From assembly GCA_944548615.1 (NCBI GenBank), contig OX155955.1:4608517-4672516 (forward strand): a stretch of 64,000 nucleotides of DNA, in the 5' to 3' direction. The translations under genes were made by a program, and so were the position numbers. How positions within the stretch are numbered: position 1 is the first letter of the stretch; each line of letters starts with the position of its first letter. Positions 1 to 14,030 of this stretch are shown here, in pieces. This stretch comes from Micropterix aruncella. Its lineage: Eukaryota > Arthropoda > Insecta > Lepidoptera > Micropterigidae. The notes beneath the pieces are model-generated. The model saw only the letters and a program-made list of their open reading frames with translations, was not told the origin of the DNA and searched no databases.

Positions 1-539
1 TCGTGTTATTCGCAAGGATTTTCTAGGATTTGAATACTTTTATTTCTTTTTCTAGGATTTTAAGACTGTTTGTTTATTTATTTTATTTTTCTTCTAACTA
101 CGAAAAGAATCTCACAGCTTCAGTCAATCTGTAAAGGGTTTTTGAAACAGTCGCTCTAGACTCCTCGATGCCAGGTTGCCAAAAAATCTGGACAACATTT
201 TTTTGATTAACTGGTAAACAAATTTATTGTTTGTTTTCCTGCTGAATTTAAATGTTTAAAATTTAATTTATTAGTTCATTTTTACCGCATAACATGTTAT
301 TCCACCAGGTTAAGATTAGCTGTAAGATATTGCTTTAAGGCAATAAGCTCGCCATTATTATTATTATTAAATTAACTGAAAGTCACATAAAAAAGTCAGT
401 AACTAATTTTCTACTAAGTGGCATCGAATGCTAAATTTCGGGGTACATACTTTTTTTATAAATGTAGCATTAAACGAATCAACAAAAAAATTAATTGAGC
501 GGAGAAGCCATAAAACACATAAAACCATATCCACGGATG
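1..539. other. AT-rich DNA with a LINE/SINE-type 3' tail
   Basis: No gene seen. Positions 300-372 carry the GTAAGATATTGC...GCAATAAGCTCGCC tail followed by ATT repeats, a pattern common at the 3' ends of LINEs and SINEs in moths and butterflies. The same tail type recurs near 2.77, 47.24 and 55.22 kb. Confidence 0.45.
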
Positions 540-1005
540 ATTATACTAAACTTGTAACCGTGCTGTGCACTCTAAAAAGTCTCTCCTAGGTACATGAACA
601 TTTTAAGTCAACATAGTTGGCCGTCTCACTTAGCGATGTCGCCTTTTAAAATGATGGTTGTCAACTGTCTCTGACAATCTCTGCCAGGGTTGTCAACTGT
701 CTCTTTGTTTTTTTAGAGGATGACAGTATTTATTTTTTTAAGCTGTATAGTTTGTCTTTTGAATGAATGAATGAATGTCTGAAAATCGCTTTAATGCACA
801 TTAAAACATTTAAGGTACGATGGCGGACTTATTTCTAATTAAACAATATCTTCCAGTCAATCGGTCTGTGATTTGACAAGAAATGTATACAACATTGGAG
901 AACTATAACATACGATAACATTTAAAGTGAAATTTTAAATTATAGGGGATATATGCATTGTATTCGTATATAAAGCCAACAGTAAATAAAAATAATTAAT
1001 ATATA
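540..1005. repeat. Dispersed repeat, copy 1 (direct pair with 2340-2800)
   Basis: Shares a nearly identical block beginning at the ATACTAAACTTGTA segment and running through TAGTTGGCCGTCTCACTTAG, a short AATG microsatellite and the AAACAATATCTTCCAGTC stretch. Probably a degraded non-autonomous transposon; class unknown. Confidence 0.7.
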
Positions 1006-1009
1006 CACA

Positions 1010-1590
1010 TACTGCACGATTTTCATCAAATTTGGTGCTGATTCTTCGTTAAAAAATGCACCACATATTAAGAACTTTACTTCCTATGTACTTGTCGGTT
1101 GTTGGCCCAAGCGACATCGCCAGATATGATACAATTTTTTATGGTCCAGTTTATCAAGATTTTCTTGACCGGACAAACATAAAGAAAACCGGACCGTCCG
1201 GTCGAAAACCGGACATCTGGCGACCTAATCGATAGAGCCTATATATTCTACTAAGAACTTAGCTACTGAGAAATGTAACTACCACGTAACTAAACATAAA
1301 ATAACTATAACTATACAGTCAAAATTAACCTCCCGCCATCATTAAAATTAAACAGTTACTAATTAGAAAATTATTGTGGTCCGCCACTGGCGACCGCGAC
1401 ACCGTTAACGGGGAGCTGTGCGCCGACGCAGAGGCCGGTTATGCCGGCTAATTTTACCGTTTCGACGCAGATTTTTTCCCCCACTGGATGATCAAATGGA
1501 TCGAAGCGACGCCTAACGTCTGATATAAAAGAGCGACAGTCTTCCTCTTCTTCTTCGCCGCGAGCGTACGTGCTTCGCTGAACATAGCCG
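1010..1590. other. Spacer between repeats, no gene seen
   Basis: Holds short inverted CCGG-rich motifs near 1,150-1,225 (ACCGGACCGTCCGGT) and a GC-rich patch at 1,375-1,500. Nothing codes convincingly on either strand. Confidence 0.4.
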
Positions 1591-2290
1591 ATGCATGGTA
1601 TTCTAAGGGCACCGCCAAACTGGTCCTACGTGCGCAACGTACGCAATTATGAGATCTGGCCCTTGAATTTGCATGAAAACAGATAATAAACTAACGCCAC
1701 ACTTGCCCCACGTACGCAACTTACCCAACGCATTATGACATTTGGGCCCTTGAATTTAATAAAACAGATAACTTAAGCCAGTGCCACACTTGTCCCATGT
1801 ACGCAACGTACGCAACGCATTATGACATTTGGTCCCCTGAATTTGCATAAAAACAGATTACTTAGACCAGCGCCACTTTTGTCCCAGAAACGCAACGTAC
1901 GGAATCCATTATGACATCTGGACCCTTGAATTTGAATGAAAACAGATGACTTAGACCAGCGCCGCACTTGTCCCACATACGCAATGTTCGCAACGCATTA
2001 TGACGTCTGGCCCTTGAATTTGCATGAAAGCAGACACTTTTATGCCAAGCAACGTCGCGCGGGATAAGTGTGTCTGCTTTCATGCAAAATCAAGGGCCAG
2101 ATGTCATTAATGCTTTGCGTATGTTGCGTACGTAGGACAGGTGTTCCGGCAGTCTTAGAAACACACTTATCATAAGCAATGTTGCGTATGATGAGTGTGT
2201 TTCTATGTCATCTGTTTTTATGAAAATTCAAGGTTCCAGATGTCACAATGCGTTGCGTACGTTGCGTACCTTGGACCCTTGTCGCGCTAG
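1590..2290. repeat. Minisatellite of about 87-bp units with an inverted end
   Basis: About five units between 1.62 and 2.07 kb, each with ACGTACGCAAC, GCATTATGACATYTGG, CCCTTGAATTT, AAACAGAT and CCACACTTGTCCC. Between about 2,060 and 2,280 the same motifs recur on the opposite strand. The short open frames here are by-products of the repeat. Confidence 0.85.
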
Positions 2291-2339
2291 CATAATGCGC
2301 TTATTATGACGTCATAAATATAACCATAGCCACGTAATA

Positions 2340-2900
2340 TCATACTAAACTTGTAGCCGTGCTGTGCACTCTAAAAATCTCTCCTAGGTAGATAAATATT
2401 TTAAGTTAACATAGTTGGCCGTCTCACTTAGCGATGTCGCCTTTTAACATGATGTTTTAAGCCAGGGTTGTCAACTGTCTTTGTTCCCTATAAGGATGAC
2501 AGTATTTAATTATGTAAGCTGTGTCGTTTGTCTTTTGAATGAATGAATGAACGATTGAAAATATCTTTATTTAACAATAAAGATATTTAAGTTACAATGT
2601 CGGATTTATTGCTAATTAAACAATATTTTCCAGTCAACCGACATGTTGATGTGACAGGAGGAGTAGGCAAAATTGGAGTACTATAAGACACTATGACATT
2701 TAAAATTAAATTATAGATTATAGGGAATGTTTACATTTTATACGTATCTCTAGCCTAAGTAAATGGTTGACTGTAAGATATCGCTATAGCGATAAGTCCG
2801 CCATTTGTGCATAAATTGTCTTTTTTATAAAACCAGCATAATATTCATTAAGTTATGTTTTTATAGCACAATAAAGTTATTCTGTTCTATTCTATTCTAT
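2340..2900. repeat. Dispersed repeat, copy 2, with TTCTA microsatellite tail
   Basis: Direct copy of the 540-1005 repeat, followed by a GTAAGATATCGC...GCGATAAGTCCGCC tail, an AATAAAG signal and five TTCTA-type repeats ending near 2,905. The tail suggests retrotransposition. Confidence 0.65.
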
Positions 2901-3809
2901 TCTAAATACATTAATATACAAAAATGGCAAATACATATATACGTGCATATATTAATATATAAATAAATAGACTGCCAAAATAAGGTAACGAAAGGGAAGG
3001 GATAAGGGAAAGGTTAGAAAGTCTTTTCTCACTTAGGTATGTCAAAAAATACGTCGATTGATATTATTTTATCACAGCCTAGATCTCCGTGAGAAGGAAA
3101 TAGGAACCTAATTAGCAAGAAAAAATCCTTACAAATAAGATAAAAACTAATTTACTGCGACAACTGCCATTGTCCAGGGTAGACTGTCCAGGTAAACTTA
3201 TTTATAATGTCAAACAACCGCGATAGTCTTCGATTTCATTTTTAAAAAATGTAAGTAATCAGATTAAGCAAAATAACAGTGGCTAGGAGAAAGAGTTCTT
3301 ATTCTTGGTCCTTAATTCTTGCCTTAAAGAGGAGTTGACAACCCTAAGTACGATAACTTGTTAGATAAAAACGTGAAAGCACAATGCGCGCTGACCATCC
3401 TATTAGCATGACGCTAAGAATTGCGATTGTCAAACAGCCAGAGCGGCGTGAGCCGTGGAAAGCAGCAGCATTTCTTTATTATTTTTCGCATATCTGTGCT
3501 AAATGTGGGCGGAAGACTCGCAATTTTAAAAACTGAGAATGTGGGTTTACAGTGATTTATGGTGACGGAGATAAACCTACGCAGTGGAAATTTTGTGCAA
3601 TATCGTAAATCGTCGGTGTCATGCCAAAACAACCAATGAGCAGACACACTTCTGGGATAATCGCGTTTGAAAATTTACGTCTACGAAACTTTCGTTCAGA
3701 TTCCAACTATAAAAAATAGGGCGAAACGGATAACTGTAGACCAATGAATTAAGGTCAAACCCGTCGACAATATGGTCAATTGATATTAAAATTTGTTATT
3801 ACTTTATAA

Positions 3810-4040
3810 ATAGGATAAAAACGAATTACCTCGTGAAGTTTGTTGCACCCGTAGTTTCAGCGATGTTGCAACCGAGCAACGGGTCTAGGGTAGACTGAAG
3901 TGCTGTCGATCGTCGACATGCATTTCTTGCACGAACACGATCGACAGCACTTCGGTCTACATTGGACAACGGCGGTTGCAACATCGCCGAAGCGTCAAGT
4001 GCTACAAAATTCACGAGGTAAATTTCGTGTTTATCCAATT
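3810..4040. mobile_element. MITE with long imperfect terminal inverted repeats
   Basis: Left arm (GGATAAAAACGAATTACCTC, GCGATGTTGCAACCG, AAGTGCTGTCGATCGT) is mirrored by the right arm to about 4,040. The element is a near-continuous hairpin of about 230 bp. The ACAACCG...TCGATTTCATAT stretch just to its right also occurs near 3,206-3,245, so a related relic lies next to it. No transposase. Confidence 0.75.
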
Positions 4041-4084
4041 TATAATATTAAACAACCGATATAATCCTCGATTTCATATTGTTA

Positions 4085-5610
4085 TTACACGTTGCATTCC
4101 GAACGAGAGCATATTGATTTTTTGGAAACGACTATAAAATGACATTTGCTAGACTAAAATTTTGCTTGATGTCAAATGACCAATCTTGGTCGTTTTAGAC
4201 TCAATATTATGTAATTATTGGTATATACGATAATGACCTACATATGTGCCGAATTGGTGATATTGACGATACTATATTGCAATATTTTCGATAGTATATG
4301 GCCAATGTACCAAATAGGCCACTATTGGCATGCAAAATAAAATGGTTGCTTCTTTTGACCACTTCTATTGCATTTATCACATTGGCGATGTTGACATAGT
4401 ATTTTCCGTTTCATTCTGATTACTAGTGTACATATACTTAACTTAAAACACTCATTTTGGAACATCGGTAGTTTGGCTAATACACGTTCTACACGTTGGC
4501 CAATATAAGTGCAATTAAGGGGTCTCTCACTCCTTCCCATACATTATTCCTACGTTACAGTGGTGCCGACTCGCTTCCACCTTAACGATGTGACCCAACA
4601 ATGGCCTAAAAGACATCTACGGTATGCAGTATAACAAAACACTGATTTTCATTGATATCGTTACTTATTGTCAATAATACTGTAAAAATGTTAGGTTTTC
4701 AAGATTTTAAATTGGCGTAATGCACACTGCACAACGTGAGCGTTTTAAGCTGTTTGCCAAGAAGCGTAGGTAAGCACTCATGCGATGTCATGTATAACTA
4801 CTTCGACATGGCCTCTTGGCTTTAAAACATACTAACGCCAGCGTAAATAAATATCCTCAAAGAAAATAGAATGTATCTATTTTAATCGCAGTTAATAGGT
4901 ACGAATAATTTTAAATCACGATTGTGATTGAAGAGACAACAAACACAGCGATCTAACCACATATTTGAAGAGCTATCCAACCACAAATTAAATTTCAGTA
5001 CCTAATCATTCAAATTATTGTATTATTACTATTGTGCTGTATTGTTAAATATTATCTAAGTACATTTAATACTTCTAAAAACGTAAAGTTTGATACGCTT
5101 ATTAACTTAGCTATATATTAAAATTTATTTTGCGTACTTTAGTTATTTACTTTAACTCACATTGATTCGGGACCCACTACTATTCTATTTTTTTTTATAG
5201 ATTTACATCAGAAGGGCTATGCTATTCGATATATATTATAATAAATCGCGCAGGAAAAAAAGGTAAACCCATAGCCATTGGCTGACAGTGAACCTAACCT
5301 AACTGAGCAAAAACACCCGTATCTAGCGATGCTGATATTTTACTTAAGATATTGCTTTTTCGCGAGCTGACTTTCAGTTATAAAGATATTTTCGAAAAAG
5401 GTTGAAAAAAATTATATTTGCCTAAAACTTACAGTCCCACGGACACACATACACACACACTGAATTATTCCATCATACACTCACACATTAGTAGGTTAGG
5501 TGGGAATAGAGCATTTGCGACATTTGTGTGTTAAATTTTTATTATCTACTTTATAACATCGATTAGAATGAGGCCAAATTTACAGAAAAAATATGAATAA
5601 AATATATTGA
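4085..5610. other. AT-rich stretch, no gene seen
   Basis: Simple AT-rich sequence with scattered short repeats and CA-rich steps near 5,445. No frame has coding character. Confidence 0.4.
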
Positions 5611-5838
<228 letters not shown>

Positions 5839-6029
5839 CGAGAAGCCAGAGGCAGCTCCCAATATAGGTTTCCACGGAACGTAATCCACTTAAGATCTAT
5901 CATCGGGTCGCCAAATAGGAGTATCATGAAGAAATGTTCCATGGATGTATCGACAATCGGAAATAAAGAGCGCTCAAGTGATCGAACGCACGCAGACAAT
6001 GAGCGAAACGCCAATACGCTAGTCTAAAG

Positions 6030-6945
6030 AAAATGGCATTATAATTAACACGTCGAAATCCTGCTTTCAATATGGCATCTGTCCCACCAATCCGTATCGA
6101 TACAAATGTTATACCATATTCAAGGACTGTGAAAATTTTGGGTAACAGTAATGATCAATATCTCTCTTGTCAGTCGCAGATCAATGAAGTCAGAAAACGC
6201 ACCTTTGCTGGTTTTCATAGCCTTCGGCGGTTGCAAAGATTTTTACCAGTTAAATCACTATGCCTATACTATGTTAATGTTTGCTACCTTGATATCACTG
6301 AAGCAAACCTCGACAAATTGGGGCGGTTGCAAAATGTGAGCATTTGGTATATCGTCAATGCGAAAAAAAATATCAAGTCTCCGAGTATAGAAGCAGACTT
6401 CATTGGCTTCGAATACGTGAACGTAGAAACTACATATTCTTTCCTATCCTTGTAACTTCCTCAACAATCCTTCCGCTCCCTCCTACCTAACCGAGAAACT
6501 CACTCACTTAGGAAGTCATGGCCTTCCACTCCGTTTTAGTTAGGATAGCAAATCTGCAATTCATACTCTTAACTCTTCTTTTTTTTACTTATTCCTTCAC
6601 CGTTAATGCAGCTAGACTATGGAACCAGCTCCCGTCCAATATTATAAACTCACTAACGGTTTCTACATTTCAAGTGTCACTGAAAAAGCATTTCATGTCC
6701 CTAAATTCCTAGTTATCCTAGTCTCATCCCATCCTCTCCTGTCCTCTGCTCCAAACAATATTTTAGAAAAAATGGCATTTTTGGTATTTGTTTAATTTAT
6801 TTTAGTATGATTTTTTTGTGTTTTTTTATACTCTACTAGCAACAAAATACCACTTCCACGAAGGTTGGATGTAAGAGATTGTAATTTAAGCAATGTCTGC
6901 CTGTTGTGTTTTTTTTAATATGTGCAATAAAGTATTTCTATCTAT
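6030..6945 (+). mobile_element. Decayed LINE, C-terminal end of reverse-transcriptase ORF and 3' tail
   Basis: Frames at 6072-6455 and 6518-6712 carry the usual end of a CR1/Jockey-type ORF2: IPYSRTVKILG, FAGFHSLRRLQRFLPVKS, LGRLQNVSIWYIVN, then AARLWNQLPSNIINS with a terminal FQVSLKKHF. The tail has the LINE-like GTAAGAGATTG segment, AATAAAG and TCTA repeats. Frameshifted and 5' truncated. Confidence 0.75.
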
Positions 6946-6949
6946 CTAT

Positions 6950-8836
6950 TTAACTAACTGTCCAATGCAAAATACGGGAAAATTTTCCCGGAACGAGGGA
7001 AAAATTAACTGTTCAAATGTAACCGATACGCGTTGATAGTGTATCATCACGTGACGTTGCCGGTCGCTCGGTCTCGCCTATCGTAATCATAGGCTTGCTC
7101 GCTACACTTTTAACGGGACGAGCCGCTCTATTATCATGTAAAACGCGACGCGTGCTCAAAACCCTCGTCGCCCAGTTTATACTAATTGAGTGCTGCGACT
7201 GAATGACAGCCTATCTTCTTTGTCTTCTAGTCAAGTACCCTGTTGTGCAGTACAATCTGTACTGACAACTGATAACTGGTCGGTAGAGACAGTTTTTTTT
7301 GTCCAACCCATAATCATAATCATTTGTTTCTCTCGGATAGTAACCATATGTCTACATTACATCAGGGTGCTAATGGATCCTGTGCAGTTGGACCAGTACG
7401 GACTCTATTCCCCCTGCAACTAAGTTTGAAGGTCGGTCAGTTTTTCCTGTTAATCGGTCGGGCGCACCTGAAGAGTTCACGCACCGTACGGCGTCAGCCA
7501 ATCGACGGTGCACCCCGACTGATAACCGGGGGGGTTCGTGGAAACGGCTTTGTTTCCTATGGAGCGAGGGTGGTGGTTAACCTTATGTCGCTGCTGTAGT
7601 GTCAGTGAATTCCTTGAGCCGCGCAGATATCGACCAGATTTATGGCGATACTGTGTTATAAAAAAATAGCTGCTTTGTAGGGACTCTCTTCGGCCCAACA
7701 CCGCAGCTACGATCGCCTTCCTCTAGCGTTGACTTACACAACACACACTGTAACAGCTACATAATTAGCCGACTCTCGCTACATGCAAGTGCACGGTCCA
7801 GGATATCGTAGCTCATTTTATTAGCATAATAAATTCAAGCTCACGTTGTGGTTCCACGATGGTATAATTTCTTCTTTTGTTTTAATTAAAGTGTAAGGTC
7901 TAAAGACTATCTAGTGTTATTATAAGTGTTAGGTCTAGATATATGTACTTAAGTGTAAGGTCATGATATGTATATGAGCCACATTATCAAGTGGCTCATG
8001 ACGAAAAGTCAGCGCGAAGAAATTGTGACTCACATCCTAACGTAAGCTATAATATTTGATATATATATATGATACGTGACAATAAATCCATTTACTTGAA
8101 TAACTAGATGAATGAGAATGTGCATAATAAGGAACCTTTTAACATACTTAATGTATTTTTCAATTTATTTGTTTATTTATATACATATTTATTTTTTTTA
8201 TTATTTATATAGGTCTTTAATAATAGTTACTTACATTTAACTTTTATTTTTAAGAATGAATAAGCCATGAATGATTAAAAAAATAAGTCACTATGTTTTT
8301 AATACTATTTTAATACTATAAACCCCAGAACTGATATACAATCTAGTCGGAGGATAAAATCCTCACAAATGACATCTTATTTGATTCCCAAAAAAATGTT
8401 TCAAGAAATATTATTGCATTATTTATAATTAACTTTTGCCAAAATCTTTTTTTTTATTATACGAGTATATAGATAATTTTATAAAAAAAATAAAAAAAGA
8501 TCGCTACTCGTCTCCGTATCTCCGAGTGTCCATCGCGAAGACGATCTTGTCCGACGCGATCGTTTTAGAAATTCCGCCGGTTGTTTCACTTCTCGAGAAA
8601 AACCGGATACTTTTGTATGCGTCCGCGGCGGCGACAGAAAGAAATCGCGCGTTTCCCTTTCCGCGCCCGCGCCATTTCCGCCTCAACGCCCCGCGTTGCA
8701 AGGCGCACAATCGCTCAACGCCGACTTATCAAATACGAGTTAATAAGGTGGCGGTGTAATTGTTTAAATCCCTTCCGGGATGGCGCATATTTCCCTATAG
8801 GTATTCTTCTTCTTTTTGCTCTGCTATGGCAACCAC
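6950..8836. other. Non-coding stretch including a piece of the GC-rich repeat
   Basis: 7,365-7,600 is a partial copy of the GC-rich repeat seen at 22-25 kb (GGCGTCAGCCAATCGACG, GGAAACGGCTTTGTTTCCTA). 8,500-8,760 is a GC-rich patch open in several frames on both strands, without a recognisable product. The rest is AT-rich. Confidence 0.5.
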
Positions 8837-9289
8837 CAGTGCCGGATTATCCAAACGGCCAAGTAGGCACCGACCTATGAACCCCACGCCTTTTAGGGGT
8901 CCCGCGAAAAGGGGATTATTACAATAATATTTTTTTAACTACTTTGTAATAGATATATTTTTTAAATAATTGAAATTCTAAGGAGAAAATATTGAATACA
9001 CTTTTTGATTCGACTAATATGATAGTATAATTGATATAATATATCGACAATTTACCGCTGCCAGCCTGTGCGATCGTATTTTGTTTATATGCGCGTCTTT
9101 GTTATGCGCCATAAGCATTGTCAGAAATGTTCAACAGGCCACTTAGCGGGTTTTGTTTATAATATACGTCTATTCCACACTATATCGTTGTCAGAATGTT
9201 TGACAGCCCAAAGGGGGCCCCGAAAAGTGCAAAGGGGGCCCTGAGATATCGATGGCCTAAGGACCTACACATGGGTTAATCCGGCACTG
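8837..9289. mobile_element. Non-autonomous hAT-like element, 453 bp, with 8-bp target duplication
   Basis: Termini CAGTGCCGGATTA / TAATCCGGCACTG form the inverted repeat. The flanks are GCAACCAC (8829-8836) and GCAAACAC (9290-9297), an 8-bp duplication with one difference, as expected for hAT. No transposase inside. Confidence 0.8.
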
Positions 9290-9299
9290 GCAAACACCG

Positions 9300-10035
9300 A
9301 TAGACGATGCCTTTCTGCCAGGTCGTTTTCGGAGGGCAGTCTACGTTAGTTAATAATTATAGACGGCACAATACTAAACAACGAAACAAAGGAAAATATT
9401 TAATAATACAAATATAGGTAAGTATGTTGATTTATAACGTGAAAATTATGAGAGACGATACAAACGGGGAAAGAATATGAAACATAACAATATATTATAC
9501 AAAAATGTGAAGGGAAATTAATATACTTACATATTTTTGAAATATTTATTTTAAAGTCAATATAAAAAGCTATTGTCATTGAGAAATTATATAGATGATA
9601 ACCATTGGCGAAACAATAAATGAGTGAACTCTTCGTAGCTATGCCTGCTCAACGCCGCCCAACTAAGATAAACCCGTTCCAGGGGTAGCGTTTCTAAAGA
9701 ATTTTTATACAAAAATTAAGAACGATAACTTTAATAAATTACCTAGCGTATAAAAGAAATCTAAATAATTAAAAAAAATACAAATGAATGAAATATAAAA
9801 CAATAATGGTCTTGTTTTTAATAATCGGGGTAAAGTATATAGTCAATTTTAAATAGTCAAATCAATAACAAAAAATATAATATTATAAATAAACTTAAAT
9901 ATAGATATAATATAGTCAAAAACCAGAAAAAATCGATGACAATAATAAAAATTCAAATATAATCTTTGACAGACTGTTATTTAAGAATTACTTTATAGTA
10001 TAATATCTAAAATAGATTGTATTGACATACGCTCT
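9300..10035. other. AT-rich DNA, no gene seen
   Basis: AT-rich sequence without coding character or clear repeats. Confidence 0.4.
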
Positions 10036-10039
10036 TGGC

Positions 10040-10330
10040 TAATCATCCACTTTATTAATTTAATTTTTAATATATGTTTGCCAGTATACTGCTTAATGCT
10101 GACATCAAGACGGTTAAATATTCTAGGCGCTCTAAACATGTAATACCGCTGACCAAAAGATATCTTCATTCTAGGTACCGGAATAGTATCCCCAAAGGTT
10201 GTCTTGTTACTTCATCACTGGTGGGAAAAGATGATACACCTAGAACTAAGCAATGCCGATTTTATAAACAATTGCCTGAAGTCGAATACTTGCGCCTTTT
10301 TTAAAAGAGCATCGCCGGGACATTATTTTT
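10040..10330 (-). mobile_element. LINE relic, end of reverse-transcriptase ORF
   Basis: The minus strand reads TTFGDTIPVPRMKISFGQRY followed by YMFRAPRIFNRLD. This is the PR-x-R...G-x-R...Y-x-x-P-x-x-F-N pattern of LINE ORF2 C-termini, in a short frame without start or stop context. Confidence 0.5.
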
Positions 10331-10332
10331 AC

Positions 10333-10753
<421 letters not shown>

Positions 10754-10798
10754 AAATAAAAACATCATCCTATAAACGGATTTCTTTACAAACATTAT

Positions 10799-11123
<325 letters not shown>

Positions 11124-11692
11124 TGGGAGATTTGAGGGATAACAAGCGGAGAATACATAACGGGAGTTGGATTTGATAGTTTATTAGGCCTGGGATGAAA
11201 CTCGGATTATTATTGTGCATGGGCCAGCTAAAAAAAGTAATCCTGCGTGCAATCCCCGTGTCCACATTCACATAAGTTGGCGGTATAACTGTTAAGCTTT
11301 CTTCCGGTGTGGCGTATATTTCCATTAGGATACAAGCACCATTAGGATATACGCACAATGGTAGTAGGCAATCGCTAATAGAACTTTCTCTATTATTCCA
11401 CTTGTGCAACATAAGCGCTACTTTAAACTGGTTTTAAACAATCTATTGTTTTCTTAACACTAACGTATCATTAGATAGTTACGGTTTTGATTGACCCACT
11501 GTTTCCATTTTATGCTTCGCATGCATTACGTGTATACAAGATGATTGGGTAAAGATGATTTATATAAAACTGGGTTACTCTGTATAAGATATAAATTTCT
11601 TTACGGAAGTATATTTTATATAAAAACTGAGTTTAAAATAATCTACATTATTTTTCTATATGTTTAACTTCCAGAAGTAGATTAATCGGAAT
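11124..11692. other. Non-coding DNA, no gene seen
   Basis: 11,275-11,350 resembles 8,748-8,805 (GGCGGTATAACTGTT, TTCCGGTGTGGCG), so it is part of another dispersed repeat. No other structure recognised. Confidence 0.4.
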
Positions 11693-12603
11693 TTATGCAG
11701 TTTAGCAAACTCTTCTACATTAAAGATGTTTTTAAGTCATCCCACTAAATTTATCACACTGATTTCGAATGTGTAAAAATCTTTACTCTATAATGCAGTT
11801 TAGCTAACTCTGCCTTTTTTTTAAATAACCTAACCTACCATCAAATATGTGTTTATAAAGCTTTTAAAAAAATAATAATTTAACATATCGCCATATAGCT
11901 GTTTATGAATTGTTTTGAAAGAAAAAAGTAACTTAACCTACCGCCATATGGGTGTGTGACGCGCCTTTGAATGCCTATATCTCGCTTATTTATAAAGATA
12001 GAGCAAGTTAAATCAAATCAAATCAAATCGCATTTATTGTCTTCAAAAACTTTTACAGTTGTTTAGACACTTTATATAGCCGCTTAATGTTAAAATAACT
12101 TTAAAATAGATACTAAATAATTTATTAGAGACTCACCACACAATTGATAGTTATATTACAGTTATATTATAGTACATTTATAACTACAGTTAATCATGAA
12201 ATTGTAATATTAAAATTAAATGGTCCTACAAATAAGAAATATAATTGATTATCGGAGACAATTAGAAATAATAGTAGGTAATAATATAATGATCAATAAA
12301 ATGGTACAAATGTCAAGTTAAATAAATAAAATCGACATGGAAATTGTCAGACATCTAATTAAAATTCGTTAATATTATCATTGATTTTAACTATAAAATC
12401 AATGATATTATTTAATTCTCTCGCCATAAGGTAGCCTTTAAATTTCGATTTAAATTGGGCTATTTTTCCGTCTCTACATATAATTTGAATTAAGTATTAT
12501 AAAGTATTAATTAATATTTTTACACATTCGGAATCAGTGTGATAAAAATAGTGAGTTGAAATTAAAATATATTAAATGTGGTCGAGTTTGCTAAACTGCA
12601 TTA
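11693..12603. mobile_element. MITE with about 100-bp terminal inverted repeats (GCAGTTTAGCAAACTC type)
   Basis: The left end ATGCAGTTTAGCAAACTC and the following ATCACACTGATTTCGAATGT are mirrored at 12,515-12,603. An AAATC microsatellite and AT-rich filler lie inside. A second terminus-like copy at 11,793-11,815 suggests nesting. Confidence 0.7.
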
Positions 12604-12604
12604 A

Positions 12605-13490
12605 AAGCGATTAATCATAAGTAAAATAAAATATACAAATATATTTTTTTCAGAAAACTTACAGTAAAAAAAATATTTAAATAATCTTGTTTTCAGTTAC
12701 GGTACAGTAACAAAGCGAAGTAACCCACTTGCTGTGCCTCGACTTTATTCAGTCGCTCTGCATATTAATATGTATTTATGTATAATAAATTAACTTATGA
12801 CTCCTAGATTTTTTTACTATTTTAATGTAATAGTATTTCTGAACTGTGCGTCGTCAGTTTGTTTCTAACTGAAGCGTATATATACATTTTTTACAAATGG
12901 ACCAGCTCTTATTTATTTATTTAATTAATTTATTTATTTATTTACAAAAAAAACATATTTGGGAATTATTTTTACAGAATGATTTTGCGTCACTCCTAAC
13001 ATACATTGCATGTTCCAAGGAAAACGCCAATTTTATATGATATTATTATAAAATTTAAAATTTAAAGTTTAGTTTTATGAAGATGTTAATAAAGTGTTAT
13101 TGTTAATTTAAAAATTTTAAATATAATAAAATAAACAAAATAATCATTAAAATCAGAATAATCATTAAATAATGAAAGTAGTAGAAAATAACTGTAAAAT
13201 AAATTTAAGTGCAAAATATTATTTTCTAAAAATAAAATTCTGAATTCTCTCTTGTATACATATGGGAAATTTATATTGATAGAGATGTGAGGGTGTATAA
13301 ATTGTGTGTGTGTAAATGTGTTGCTATTTTTAAATGCCATAAGGATACTTTCAGTTTCCGTTCTTCCTTTAATAATTATTAACCACTGAATAAGACTTTT
13401 TTAAGAACCACCTTTGTCAATCCTGAAATATCGAAGTGTTTTCCTACAATTTTCATTTCGCTCTACTATTGTATAAAAATAGTGAGTTAA
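12605..13490. repeat. AT-rich stretch with a dispersed repeat shared with 36.27-36.68 kb
   Basis: 12,905-13,300 is an inverted, diverged copy of 36,265-36,680 (TATAAAATTGGYGT, TTCCTTGGAACA, CCTCACATCTCT motifs). The frame at 13086-13340 belongs to this repeat and is not treated as a gene. Confidence 0.55.
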
Positions 13491-13494
13491 AATT

Positions 13495-14030
13495 ATGATG
13501 GGAGTCTATGCAGCATCGGAACCTTTTTCATTTATCGAAAAACCACTACTAGATTCGATCATTGTAATGCATATCTGGTAGGAAATAGCCTCGAACATGC
13601 AATATTTTGAGACATAACATTTTCAAATTTACAAAAGATGTGTGAAAAAAAGTTTTTTTAGGTAGTTTCAAGACAGAATTAAAAAAAACTAATTTTTGAA
13701 TTGTTTTTTTTTAATAACAACCTACCGAAATGTAGGTGTTTGGCGCTTCTTTAAATGCCTTTACAGGTTATTGCAGTTTCGGGATCAGCGTCATGAATAA
13801 TTGAGTGACGTTAAAACATCAACAATGTAGAATAGGTTTCGATTATACAAACATACCTAATGAAGTATTGTTCCGTATTGTTGAATATTGTATATCGACG
13901 AAACGCCTGATTTGTATCCGAAGACATAACTATACTAATTTCAGCGGTTACTTTCGTGCGGATTGCTCGAATATCAATCAGTTGCCTTGCTATATAATCT
14001 CCCAGGCGTAACATAGTAGTTTAGTAACCA
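13495..14030. repeat. Dispersed repeat shared with 18.03-18.20 and 18.79-18.86 kb
   Basis: Shares ACTAGATTCGAT...GGAAATAGCCTC...GAGACATAACATTTTCAAAT and GTGACGTTAAAACATCAACA blocks with the 18-kb region. Non-coding; likely DNA transposon debris. Confidence 0.6.

Noticed and set aside
8436..8880. Overlapping GC-rich frames on both strands
   Set aside because: Several frames are open at once because of base composition; no domain, splice context or start could be supported.
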